Shown here in pieces: positions 1 to 6,514 of a stretch of DNA of 36,451 nt (its first letter is position 1; every line of letters starts with the position of its first letter). The position numbers and the translations under genes were made by a program. Origin of the DNA: an uncultured Clostridia bacterium (GTDB lineage: Bacteria > Bacillota > Clostridia > UBA1381); NCBI GenBank assembly GCA_944393255.1, contig CALXZP010000026.1, forward strand, positions 1 through 36,451, given 5' to 3'. The notes under the pieces are model-generated. The model worked only from the letters and a program-made list of their open reading frames with translations, ran no database searches and was not told the DNA's origin.

Positions 1-1
1 G

Positions 2-232
2 CAAAAGATACAATGCATAAAAAAACGCAGAGGCCACAAAAAGGCTATCATTGCCGTTGCAAGAATGCTGCTAACCGCTATATACAACATACTTAAAAAG
101 AAAGAGCCTTACAACTCCGAGCTTTTCGCTCACTCTAACAACACTCCGTCGGAACATAGAACAGTTTCCGTGGAGGAGGCTATCTTTATTCTGCAACGTC
201 AAGGATATACAGTGACACCCTGCGCTACTTAA
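2..232 (+). CDS. IS110-family transposase, C-terminal part (cut by window edge)
   Basis: This open frame enters from the left edge and ends at a TAA at 230-232, giving 76 residues. It contains [18 protein letters not shown] followed by an EPYNSELF stretch and an ending like [13 protein letters not shown]. That is the usual C-terminal end of IS110/IS116/IS902 transposases, which carry a RuvC-like DEDD N-terminal domain and a C-terminal serine-containing domain. The catalytic parts lie outside the window, so I cannot tell whether the element is intact. It is the only gene on the plus strand, and it borders the accessory island next to tRNA-Trp, where a mobile element would be expected. Bases 233-302 after the stop would hold the end of the element; I see no clear terminal repeat there. 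Confidence 0.75.
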   Translation, partial: QKIQCIKKRRGHKKAIIAVARMLLTAIYNILKKKEPYNSELFAHSNNTPSEHRTVSVEEAIFILQRQGYTVTPCAT

Positions 233-302
233 ATTATAGCCTAAAATACCGTTTTTGTAAAGTCATTTTCTCGATTTTTTTTCGCACTTATGCAGTGAGG
301 AT

Positions 303-482
303 TTATTTTATCCAAGTTTCGCCATCGGTATTTGTAAACGCGTTATGCGTGTTCGCTGCTTCTATTATAGGGTAGCACGTTCTTCTGATTTCCGCTGCCT
401 TTTGACAGCCGTTTTCCGTCTATTCCTCATACTCTGATTTTGTTTCAGCAAATGGGGAACAATGCTCGCATAATTCTTCCAC
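303..482 (-). pseudogene. Small hypothetical protein, copy 1, broken by an in-frame TAG
   Basis: A GTG start at 480-482 follows a good AGGAGG ribosome binding site, and the frame closes with TAA at 303-305 after 59 codons. Codon 21 (420-422) is TAG. The same place in copy 2 (1054-1179) reads TGG, so the stop is a point mutation within a once-longer gene. Read through, the protein begins MEELCEHCSPFAETKSEYEE and ends with CYPIIEAANTHNAFTNTDGE and a short tail. The C-terminal part is homologous to the remnant at 1870-2034. I do not recognise the family. Several Cys residues are present. Unless the TAG is suppressed, only a 20-residue peptide would be made. Confidence 0.6.
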
Positions 483-505
483 TGTAAAACCTCCTAACCG
501 ACAAA
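401..505 (-). repeat. 105-bp direct repeat, copy A (downstream of the GNAT gene)
   Basis: By eye this stretch is about 90% identical to 1098-1202 on the same strand. It starts with TTTGTCGGTTA, includes the start of the small GTG-initiated gene and runs to the codons for NGC. It lies just after the stop codon of the acetyltransferase gene, exactly as copy B lies just after the kinase gene. Confidence 0.8.
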
Positions 506-517
506 CTGAAACTTGTG

Positions 518-991
518 TCACAGTTTCAACAAATATAAATAAGAATCTCTGTCAGGATAATCGTAATGAAAAGGAATTTCGCTCTTTTCAATTCGTTTAA
601 AGCCTGCTTTTTCATAAAAGTGGTGAGAAGCCTTTGCAACTGAAGGCGTATCAAGTAATACTTTCTTATATCCGTTTTCTTTTAGGTAAGATATAGCCGT
701 CTGATATAACGCTAAGCCAATTTTTTTATTTCGCAAATCAGCTCTGACAAAAAACTTCTTTAATACCGCATTGTTATTTCCGTAATTCATAAAAGCAAGC
801 GTCCCGATAACCTCCTCATCATCAACAGCAATCCAAAAGCTGCCGCCATTTTTGTTATAATAGGATGGCACATCTAAAAGGTCTGGCTGTTCCTCTATGG
901 TCAAATTAATTTTTGCCTCATTGTTTTGTATGTGGAGAATTAAATCTATTATCTGGCATCTATATTTTTCATTATATTCGATTATTTTCAT
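518..991 (-). CDS. GNAT-family N-acetyltransferase
   Basis: The product is 157 residues. It has a typical GNAT fold: a beta strand with SFWIAVDDEEVIGTLAF, the VRADLRNKKIGLALYQTAI region that corresponds to the acetyl-CoA binding R/Q-x-x-G-x-G/A motif, and a C-terminal SHHFYEKAGFKRI motif. The enzyme would transfer an acetyl group from acetyl-CoA to an unknown amine in the cytoplasm. I place the start at the ATG at 989-991, which has GGAAAG upstream, rather than at an in-frame TTG at 1042 that lies before the conserved fold. The gene sits in the accessory island between two copies of a 105-bp repeat and has a promoter-like element in front. Small GNATs in such islands sometimes modify drugs or toxins; nothing here shows the substrate. 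Confidence 0.85.
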   Translation of the reverse strand: MKIIEYNEKYRCQIIDLILHIQNNEAKINLTIEEQPDLLDVPSYYNKNGGSFWIAVDDEEVIGTLAFMNYGNNNAVLKKFFVRADLRNKKIGLALYQTAISYLKENGYKKVLLDTPSVAKASHHFYEKAGFKRIEKSEIPFHYDYPDRDSYLYLLKL

Positions 992-1047
992 AAGAATCTC
1001 ACTTTCCAAATTCGATATTTGGACTTCACTATCAATCACCAACTTCC

Positions 1048-1067
1048 AATTTATCAGTTAGTATTAT
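1048..1067 (-). repeat. 20-bp leader repeat before the GNAT gene
   Basis: On the minus strand this reads ATAATACTAACTGATAAATT and is identical to 1788-1807 in front of the kinase gene. It includes a -10-like box. Here the preceding base changes the box to CATAAT, and no good -35 lies 17 bases upstream, so the promoter may have been damaged when copy 2 of the small gene was joined to it. Confidence 0.75.
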
Positions 1068-1179
1068 GCAACGAAAGTTCAATCCAGCAGGACTGCTTTT
1101 TACAGCCGTTTTCCGCCCATTCCTCATACTCTGATTTTGTTTCAGCGAATTGGGAACAACGCTCGCATAATTCTTCCAC
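1054..1179 (-). pseudogene. Small hypothetical protein, copy 2, 3'-truncated
   Basis: A GTG start at 1177-1179 opens a frame of 41 residues beginning MEELCERCSQFAETKSEYEE. Its first 27 or so residues match copy 1 (303-482), with Trp at the position where copy 1 has TAG. After NGCKK the match stops and the frame runs on through SCWIELSLHN into the 20-bp leader element at 1048-1067, where it meets a TGA. The original C-terminus (the IIEAANTH part) is missing. I read this as a gene cut by recombination at the leader element. Confidence 0.55.
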
Positions 1180-1202
1180 CGTAAATCCTCATAACCGACA
1201 AA
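1098..1202 (-). repeat. 105-bp direct repeat, copy B (downstream of the kinase gene)
   Basis: This partner of 401-505 starts seven bases past the kinase stop codon. It covers the TTTGTCGGTTA motif, a GAGG ribosome-binding-like stretch, the GTG start and the first 27 or so codons of the small gene. I count about a dozen mismatches to copy A. Confidence 0.8.
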
Positions 1203-1209
1203 CAGAAGT

Positions 1210-1707
1210 TTATGCGTCGATAACAAAATCATAAATATCGCTCACAATGCTTTCCTTATCCTTATCAGATGTAATGCGCAATTCATTTAATATATCAGAA
1301 AAATCCTGTTCTCGCCACCATCTACGCATTTCCTCCTCACCAAAATCATTACAGTTAGGCTTTGTTTGATGGCGTTTCAAAGTTTCCTCAAATGGTATAT
1401 CAAAATAATAAGCGTATACTCTTGTGTCATATAATTGAATAGCTAACTCGAATAATGACTTATACCAATCTGCATACATAATTCCTTCCAAAATAACTAT
1501 CTCACTATGCTTATTTCCATATATCAGAAGTTCTTTCATAAGTGGTATTGCTAATGTGTTTTCTCCATCTTTAACTCTTAGCATATCTCTTCTAATCACA
1601 TCTTGTGAGATAAGCATTGTATTTCTGCCAAACTTCTTTTGCAATTCTTTAGCAATGGTAGTTTTTCCACTACCGGAGTTTCCTCTAAGTATAATCAGTT
1701 TTTGCAT
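1210..1707 (-). CDS. P-loop kinase-like ATPase (AAA/zeta-toxin-like kinase family)
   Basis: The product is 165 residues. The Walker A loop GNSGSGKTT lies at residues 9-17, right after the first beta strand, as in small-molecule kinases of the AAA_33, zeta-toxin and chloramphenicol phosphotransferase type. An SQDVIRRDML stretch follows at the position of the acceptor-binding Asp/Arg, then VILEGIMY (Walker B-like strand) and a lid-like basic segment EETLKRHQTKPN. It should phosphorylate a small molecule using ATP in the cytoplasm; the acceptor is unknown. The ATG follows AGGAGAAAG at good spacing. A promoter with a consensus -10 lies at 1803-1831. The gene shares flanking repeats with the neighbouring GNAT gene, so both look like cargo of the same island. 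Confidence 0.8.
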   Translation of the reverse strand: MQKLIILRGNSGSGKTTIAKELQKKFGRNTMLISQDVIRRDMLRVKDGENTLAIPLMKELLIYGNKHSEIVILEGIMYADWYKSLFELAIQLYDTRVYAYYFDIPFEETLKRHQTKPNCNDFGEEEMRRWWREQDFSDILNELRITSDKDKESIVSDIYDFVIDA

Positions 1708-1787
1708 TCTCTTTCTCCTACAAATTCATATCTGAAATTGTGCCTTTTACGCTATATTCCATAGTATATTGCTTCTTTACAAATTCT

Positions 1788-1807
1788 AATTTATCAGTTA
1801 GTATTAT
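1788..1807 (-). repeat. 20-bp leader repeat before the kinase gene
   Basis: Identical to 1048-1067. Here the element is preceded by GGT, so the full -10 TATAAT is kept, and it overlaps the promoter annotated at 1803-1831. Confidence 0.75.
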
Positions 1808-1831
1808 ACCACAAATACTGCAAAAGGGCAA
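1803..1831 (-). promoter_or_regulatory. Sigma-A type promoter for the kinase gene
   Basis: The minus strand shows a -35 box TTGCCC (1826-1831), a 17-base spacer and a consensus -10 box TATAAT (1803-1808). The start ATG of the kinase gene lies about 95 bases downstream. The -35 box lies within one arm of the inverted repeat at 1820-1855, so the hairpin and the promoter overlap. Confidence 0.65.
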
Positions 1832-1855
1832 TCAAAAAATCAGACTGCCCTTTGC
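1820..1855. terminator. Inverted repeat, terminator-like, upstream of the kinase
   Basis: The arms GCAAAAGGGCA (1820-1830) and TGCCCTTTGC (1846-1855) pair with one bulged base around a 15-base AT-rich loop. It lies after the stop of the remnant at 1870-2034 and overlaps the kinase promoter. It could end transcription of the remnant gene, or act as an attenuator. There is no good U-run after the minus-strand arm. Confidence 0.45.
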
Positions 1856-1869
1856 AATAATAAGAAAAT

Positions 1870-2034
1870 TTATTCTGTCCAACTTTCGGTATCATCAATC
1901 ATCAAAGCGTCATGAGTGTTCGCCGCTTCAATTATTCGGTAACAATCCCAGCAGCCTTTATCTTTCATATCTGCCAAACTCAACATATCTGAAATATGTT
2001 TATCAATGAGATCCTCATCGGCATTGCGATCCTT
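1870..2034 (-). pseudogene. Small hypothetical protein, copy 3, C-terminal remnant
   Basis: An open frame after a TAG at 2035-2037 has no start codon and runs to TAA at 1870-1872. It encodes about 54 residues, including GCWDCYRIIEAANTHDAL, which matches the C-terminus of copy 1 (CYPIIEAANTHNAF) at the same distance from the stop. The N-terminal part differs from the other copies or is missing. It is probably a decayed gene of the same unknown family, left between the tRNA terminator and the kinase promoter. Confidence 0.5.
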
Positions 2035-2103
2035 CTAACTTCTGACTAACTTTTTTATGTTTTATACGTGCTTTTATGCCTTTAATGCAGCTGCAAAAAC
2101 ATG

Positions 2104-2150
2104 AAAAAAGCCCGCCGTTATACGATTTTCGCGATAACGGCGGGCTTTTT
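2104..2150. terminator. Symmetric intrinsic terminator after tRNA-Trp
   Basis: Two perfect 12-base arms, GCCCGCCGTTAT (2110-2121) and its complement (2134-2145), enclose a 12-base loop. The hairpin is flanked by six A on the left and five T on the right, so it should work as a terminator on both strands. On the minus strand it ends the tRNA-Trp transcript. Confidence 0.85.
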
Positions 2151-2154
2151 GCTT

Positions 2155-2230
2155 TGGCAGGGGTACAAGGACTCGAACCTTGGGCACTCGGTTTTGGAGA
2201 CCGATGCTCTACCAACTGAGCTACACCCCT
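2155..2230 (-). tRNA. tRNA-Trp (anticodon CCA)
   Basis: The minus strand folds as a standard 76-base tRNA with an encoded 3' CCA. The acceptor arm is AGGGGTG paired with TACCCCT, the D arm contains GCTCAGTTGGTAGAGC, the anticodon arm carries CTCCAAA in the loop with anticodon CCA, and the T arm contains GGTTCGAGTCC. A consensus promoter lies just upstream and a strong terminator just downstream. The accessory island begins at its 3' side, a common integration site, but I found no second copy of the tRNA 3' end in the window. Confidence 0.97.
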
Positions 2231-2247
2231 AAACAAACTACCGTATT

Positions 2248-2276
2248 ATTATACATAAATTATCGGCGTTTGTCAA
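2248..2276 (-). promoter_or_regulatory. Consensus promoter for tRNA-Trp
   Basis: The minus strand carries TTGACA (2271-2276), exactly 17 bases, then TATAAT (2248-2253). Both boxes match the sigma-A consensus perfectly. The tRNA starts 17 bases after the -10 box. Confidence 0.9.
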
Positions 2277-2350
2277 GTGTTTTTTCTAATTTTTTTGATA
2301 AGAATTTGTATAAAATGAATTGTATACCGTACGCATTTAAATATCCGGTC

Positions 2351-4102
2351 TTACATGGCAGTCTCCGCCATAGCGCCCAGCGGTTTTACGGCGCTCAGAT
2401 CATCGAATACAAACGCTTTCATGCTGTATCCTTTTGAAAAAGCACCGGAAACTTCAACCGTTGTATTCCCGCCCTTCTCCAAAGCTATTTCCCGGGTATC
2501 GAGCTTGATGAGCTTTCCGTCAGCGTCATAAACCGCGACTGCGGCTGTGTCGCTTCCTGCCGTATCGCCTATTTTCGTAAATACCGCTCCCGCTTTGCTT
2601 CCGTTTATATCCGTCTGAGATATTATATAAGGCTGGTCGCCCGTATACTCGGCATATGACGACTGCGTAACGCTGAATTTTTCCTCAAATGCGTTATTCA
2701 CGGCCTCCTTGACGGCTCCAAGCGTCTCATCGCTTATGTACACCCAGTCGAACGGGGACGCCGATACAGTCTTGAACTTATCACCCACGGTCATAGGCTC
2801 CCATCCTACGCCGTCAAGCGTTATCCCGTCAAAGGAAAGCCCTTCAACAGACAATGATGTTACTGCTTTGAACCATGTCAGACCTATCATATACCTGCCA
2901 AGGACATAACCCATATGGTATCCGTCGCGTGTGAGCATGTCTCCCGCAAAGCTTGTACGCATATTTTGAACTGCGGTGCCCGACGGTATTATAAAATCAA
3001 ATTCACCCGAAGGCAGCACCTTTTCCTTTACCGTATCAACTATGGCATTGTACATGGTCATCTGATCCCGGTCGTATTTATAAAATTCATTATGAGTTGT
3101 ATCCTGCTGATATGCCCACGTCATATGCCAGCCGAGCTTCATATTTGGATTTATGGCATTATCTTTAACAAAATCTATAAGCTCCGACAAATACGGCTCA
3201 TATGTATCAGGCATGCCGCTTGATCCGCTCCCCTGCTGAAGGGTGATGATATCCCAATCCGTATAAGCAACAGCGCTTTGCAGAGTTCTTGATAACGCAG
3301 TCATGGCATTGCTGCCGTTACGCAGCTGCAGCGTGCACGGCGTCTCATTATTTAAATTGTTCCAGTGCTGCTGAAGCGTTCCTCCTCCGATGAAGAGGTT
3401 GCCCAGAACCACTTTTTCAACTCCGCTGTGAGTTGCTATATTATAAAGATACTCCATCGCATCCTCTGAAAAGCTGTTTCCTATCGCAAGTATCTTAAGC
3501 GTGTCATCGGGTACATACGGCGTATCCGCCGGCTCTGTAGGCTCCCCGGCAGGCTCTGTAGGAGTGTCCGTAGGCTGCCCCTGTCCGTTTTTGGGCACAT
3601 ATATACGGAATACATCCCTTATTTCGTCCACAATATTGCCGATCTGTGAACTGTCTGTCCTGGAAACATTGAATGCCTTATACTCGCTTTCGCCCCACCA
3701 AGCCTCATCAACGCAGATCTCCGCTGCCGTAACGTTGCCCGGACGGTCCTGAGCGTCATTTTTTCCGAGCTCCGCCGTCCATGCCTCGGGACGGTACTGA
3801 TAACCGGCGTCTATCTGAATATAGCTGCCTACAGGTATGTCCTCTCTTGTGAACATCCGCCCGGACGATACAAACATTCCGAGATTTGACGCCGAGGGCT
3901 TATTCTCTATCGTTATCAGCTCATTATACAGAGACGGATCGGCCGAATTCCAATAGCAGTTTCCGGCCGGTTCCCAGTCCAGCAGGACATAATCATTTTC
4001 AAGATCGGGCTGCTCCGCCGCTGCGGATATATGACCCGGACAGAACGCCGCCGTTACCGCCGCGCAGCTGAGCGCCGCCGCGATCAACTTTTTTAGTTTC
4101 AT
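2351..4102 (-). CDS. Secreted DUF4886 (SGNH-hydrolase-like) protein
   Basis: The product is 583 residues. A signal peptide covers about residues 1-28. Residues 35-170 form an unrecognised beta-rich module, followed by a Pro/Thr linker (about 173-198). The DUF4886 domain begins with ILAIGNSFS at 204-212, matching block I of SGNH hydrolases (likely nucleophile Ser210), and has a distal D393-x-x-H396 pair in DGYH. Such proteins are predicted carbohydrate esterases. The last 80 or so residues form a small beta module ending in MKAFVFDDLSAVKPLG, which resembles the C-terminus of the edge gene at 36173-36451. The ATG follows GGAGGAGAAAAGTC. It starts 15 bases after the GH88 gene, so the two are probably co-transcribed. 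Substrate and activity are not shown by the sequence. Confidence 0.75.
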   Translation of the reverse strand: MKLKKLIAAALSCAAVTAAFCPGHISAAAEQPDLENDYVLLDWEPAGNCYWNSADPSLYNELITIENKPSASNLGMFVSSGRMFTREDIPVGSYIQIDAGYQYRPEAWTAELGKNDAQDRPGNVTAAEICVDEAWWGESEYKAFNVSRTDSSQIGNIVDEIRDVFRIYVPKNGQGQPTDTPTEPAGEPTEPADTPYVPDDTLKILAIGNSFSEDAMEYLYNIATHSGVEKVVLGNLFIGGGTLQQHWNNLNNETPCTLQLRNGSNAMTALSRTLQSAVAYTDWDIITLQQGSGSSGMPDTYEPYLSELIDFVKDNAINPNMKLGWHMTWAYQQDTTHNEFYKYDRDQMTMYNAIVDTVKEKVLPSGEFDFIIPSGTAVQNMRTSFAGDMLTRDGYHMGYVLGRYMIGLTWFKAVTSLSVEGLSFDGITLDGVGWEPMTVGDKFKTVSASPFDWVYISDETLGAVKEAVNNAFEEKFSVTQSSYAEYTGDQPYIISQTDINGSKAGAVFTKIGDTAGSDTAAVAVYDADGKLIKLDTREIALEKGGNTTVEVSGAFSKGYSMKAFVFDDLSAVKPLGAMAETAM

Positions 4103-4117
4103 GACTTTTCTCCTCCG

Positions 4118-5212
4118 TTACCAATACATGTTCCAGTCCGGATCATTAAACCTCACCAATGCCTCAACATAGAAATAATCGCCCCATATATTGCATTCCG
4201 ACTCTGATCCATCCGGTCTTGAATACATAGCCTCTTTAAGTATGCCGTTTGAGCATTCATCGGTCAGATACCCGTTTTCAAGCGCCTCCATTATTTTTAT
4301 ACATCTCTCGACATTTTTTTCATTTTTTATATGTCTGTTCATTTCAAGCATTCCGCAGACCGCTATAGACGCCGACGAGGTATCTCTCGGTTCGTCTCCT
4401 TCCTTAAATACCATATCCCAATAAGGTATGCCGTCCTCGGGAAGCTGCGACATGAAACGCTCCGTTATGCCGTTAAACATATCGATTATTTTCTTATCGC
4501 CGATATATTTGTACGCCAGAGCTGTTCCGTATATACCCCATGCCTGTCCGCGAGCCCAGCATGAATCATCACTGAACCCCTGGCTCGTAACGCCCTTTAC
4601 CTTTTCTCCGGTCTCAGGATCGAAATAAAAAGTATGATATGTGGTAAAATCTTCTCTTATGACACATTCCGACGCGGTATAAAAATGTTTTTTTGCAATA
4701 TCGGCATATTTCCTATCGCCCGTAACCTCCGAAGCCCAGAACAATAGCGGCAGGTTCATGAAGCAGTCGATTATCAGTCTGTAATTATCCTTGTCCTCAA
4801 GACTCCCCCATGCCTGTATGAACTGCCCTTTTTCGTGAAATCTTTTTATCAGCAGCTCTGCGGCCTCAAGAGCCGCCGCCTTTGCAGTCTCATTTCCGGT
4901 AAGCTTATATTCCGCAACACATGAAAGCGTATATAAAAAGCCAAGATCATGAGTATCCACACCGCGTTTTTTGTATACTCTTTCGCATAGTATCTTATCC
5001 AGACCGTGCGCCGTGTTTTTCAGTTTATCTTCTCCCGTGAGTTCATAAGCCAGCCACAGCATCCCCGGCCAAAACCCCTCTGTCCAGCTGATACATTCTG
5101 TATTCCTGTTATACATATAATCATGACTTTCATCGCTTAGAAAAGCGTCATGAAAATCGTCCGCATTTTTTCTTATTTTATTCAAAGAAAAACCGATAGC
5201 ATTATCAAACAT
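4118..5212 (-). CDS. Glycoside hydrolase family 88, unsaturated glucuronyl hydrolase
   Basis: The 364-residue product has the all-helical (alpha/alpha)6 pattern of GH88. Key motifs are HDLGF at 88-92 (Asp89) and IIDCFMNLP with Asp149, close to the Asp88 and Asp149 that are essential in the Bacillus GL1 enzyme, plus SDDSCWARGQAWGIYG. These enzymes hydrate the 4,5-double bond of the unsaturated uronic acid left by polysaccharide lyases and so release it from the oligosaccharide. No signal peptide is present, so it acts in the cytoplasm on imported oligosaccharides. I chose the ATG at 5210-5212, nine bases after AAGGAG; an in-frame ATG lies right on the ribosome binding site, and an earlier one at 5275 has none. 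GH105 is the main alternative, but the SDDSCWARGQAW motif favours GH88. Confidence 0.85.
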   Translation of the reverse strand: MFDNAIGFSLNKIRKNADDFHDAFLSDESHDYMYNRNTECISWTEGFWPGMLWLAYELTGEDKLKNTAHGLDKILCERVYKKRGVDTHDLGFLYTLSCVAEYKLTGNETAKAAALEAAELLIKRFHEKGQFIQAWGSLEDKDNYRLIIDCFMNLPLLFWASEVTGDRKYADIAKKHFYTASECVIREDFTTYHTFYFDPETGEKVKGVTSQGFSDDSCWARGQAWGIYGTALAYKYIGDKKIIDMFNGITERFMSQLPEDGIPYWDMVFKEGDEPRDTSSASIAVCGMLEMNRHIKNEKNVERCIKIMEALENGYLTDECSNGILKEAMYSRPDGSESECNIWGDYFYVEALVRFNDPDWNMYW

Positions 5213-5421
5213 TTTAAACATCTCCTTGTATGATATTATTATGTGATGATGACAAAATGCTGCCGCATTTCGCAATTATCTGTACGGGCTGCCGTGCTGC
5301 ACTCATTACAAGGTATATATATTCATTTCATGCCGAGTGAGAGAAATTTATCTATTTTTAATAGGGGAGAGAGGCTCATAAATAATATATACCCTGTAAT
5401 CAATACACACTGCCTTTGCCT

Positions 5422-5438
5422 GCCTGCTGTCAGCAGGC
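5422..5438. promoter_or_regulatory. Perfect 17-base palindrome, candidate operator
   Basis: GCCTGCTG and CAGCAGGC flank one central base. It is about 210 bases upstream of the GH88 start. Such short dyads are typical dimeric repressor sites, but I cannot name the regulator and no regulator gene is in the window. Confidence 0.35.
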
Positions 5439-5512
5439 CGCTCCTTTTCAGCGCAAAACCGCAAGCCGTACGCTGTGTGCATGTGTACGCTGTATACATG
5501 TGATAGGTTCTG

Positions 5513-5541
5513 CCGGAGCATTGACCGTACCAATGCTCCGG
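5513..5541. terminator. 11-bp inverted repeat after the 53-residue protein gene
   Basis: CCGGAGCATTG (5513-5523) and its perfect complement (5531-5541) enclose a 7-base loop. It starts about 40 bases past the stop at 5583 on the minus strand, a fitting place for a terminator, but no U-run follows, so it may instead be a processing or stabilising hairpin. Confidence 0.45.
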
Positions 5542-5582
5542 ATATACCCTTTTCAATCCGATATGCCGCCGAACACAGTGCT

Positions 5583-5744
5583 TTAATAAACTATTTTAAG
5601 ATTTTCCTTCATCTCTTGATAATTTATCATAAAACGGTTAGTTTCGGGAATGCTGTTCATCCCTTCTACATATGATGCATCGGTAACGACCGCTTCCGCG
5701 TCAAACCGTTCTATATGCAGCTCCGGTCTATCATACATCTTCAT
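5583..5744 (-). CDS. Small 53-residue protein, translationally coupled to the upstream secreted protein
   Basis: The ATG at 5742-5744 follows AGGAGGTGCGGCAG, and the gene overlaps the end of the preceding gene by 14 bases, so its translation is probably coupled. The protein starts MKMYDRPELHIERFDAEAVV and has no signal peptide, membrane segment or Cys. Short Clostridia proteins with a similar start (M-K-x-Y-x-x-P-E followed by an acidic strand) are common and have no known function; some look like peptide precursors. I do not see a neighbouring maturation enzyme. The earlier in-frame ATG at 5768 lies upstream of the ribosome binding site and is less likely. Confidence 0.6.
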   Translation of the reverse strand: MKMYDRPELHIERFDAEAVVTDASYVEGMNSIPETNRFMINYQEMKENLKIVY

Positions 5745-6411
5745 CTGCCGCACCTCCTGTGGTCTCAACTGTATCAGATACCGATGTTTCGTATTCCTCT
5801 ACGCTCTTAGTGCTTAGCCATACCTCTATACCGCTCTCATACACATCTTCCGGAACATTGTTTATCTGAACGCCGACTATAACTCCGCCGCCGCCCGACA
5901 CTGCTCCTTTAAAATCTATATTTGAACCCATGTACATACCGTCTGATTCTCTTTTAAGTATTACAGACTTGTATTGGATATCGGCGTTTACAGATGCCAT
6001 AAACCCTGCGTTTACAGTTCCGTCCTGATTTTCGGAAAGCCCTCCTTCAACAATAGCAGTCATCTGAGTTTCCGCATTCACCGGATCGGCTCCGATATAA
6101 AATTGCTTGCTTATCTTCTCTTCATCGGTACCTCCGTATTTTATCGTATATGTACCCTGCTCCGGCCCCTCTTTTAGGAAGAATTTCGCCGCCGCATCAA
6201 AGCCGCTCCCATCCGCCTGGTCGATATATACAGGCGAACCGGCTCCGTTCTGTATAAGAACAGTTCTGTAGCCCGCCGCGTCAGCGTCAGTGACCGAGTA
6301 TTCCGTTCTGTCATAAATATCATCTGCTGTGCCGGTCCCGTTTGCCGCAAACGCCGCTGTACTCACCGACAGCATTGCCGCCAGTGAGATACATGCCGCT
6401 AATCTCTTCAT
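5731..6411 (-). CDS. Secreted protein of unknown function (226 residues)
   Basis: A clear signal peptide (about residues 1-23, ending AAFAA) is followed by a Gly/Asp-rich, beta-rich body of about 200 residues and a Thr/Glu-rich tail. There is no lipobox, SLH repeat, LPXTG motif or membrane anchor, so it is probably released or loosely wall-associated. I do not recognise a family; segments such as FFLKEGPEQGTYTIKYGG suggest immunoglobulin-like or cell-surface adhesion folds. AAGGAGG precedes the ATG. It lies 103 bases after fucI and overlaps the next small gene, so the two form a pair inside the carbohydrate cluster. Confidence 0.6.
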   Translation of the reverse strand: MKRLAACISLAAMLSVSTAAFAANGTGTADDIYDRTEYSVTDADAAGYRTVLIQNGAGSPVYIDQADGSGFDAAAKFFLKEGPEQGTYTIKYGGTDEEKISKQFYIGADPVNAETQMTAIVEGGLSENQDGTVNAGFMASVNADIQYKSVILKRESDGMYMGSNIDFKGAVSGGGGVIVGVQINNVPEDVYESGIEVWLSTKSVEEYETSVSDTVETTGGAADEDV

Positions 6412-6514
6412 GTTCTGCCTCCTTTTCTTTTTTACACCGCCGTGTCCATTTTCTGACCGGCTATATATATCGGATCGTTCATCAGTATGCTTTTTTCACA
6501 TACGTGATAGCTAC

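Larger units (their letters stand above)
5213..5582. other. 370-base intergenic region upstream of the GH88 gene
   Basis: The longest gap in the minus-strand cluster. It holds a perfect 17-base dyad (5422-5438) and an 11-bp inverted repeat (5513-5541). AT-rich -10-like hexamers occur around 5290-5400, but none has a convincing -35 at proper spacing. Short open frames here have no ribosome binding site and no family resemblance. It probably separates two transcription units: genes ending at 5583 and the GH88-DUF4886 pair. Confidence 0.5.

Noticed and set aside
992..1042. TTG start giving the GNAT protein 17 extra residues
   Set aside because: The extra residues fall before the conserved fold and lack a ribosome binding site, while the ATG at 989-991 has one.
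1..2150. Integrative element with attachment-site repeats at tRNA-Trp
   Set aside because: No second copy of the tRNA 3' end and no integrase gene were found within the window.
2015..2236. A 73-codon minus-strand frame overlapping tRNA-Trp
   Set aside because: It is the tRNA and its terminator read as protein.
5323..5556. A 77-codon minus-strand frame in the gap before the GH88 gene
   Set aside because: No ribosome binding site or recognisable protein features, and it spans the inverted repeat and the palindrome, so it is more likely non-coding.
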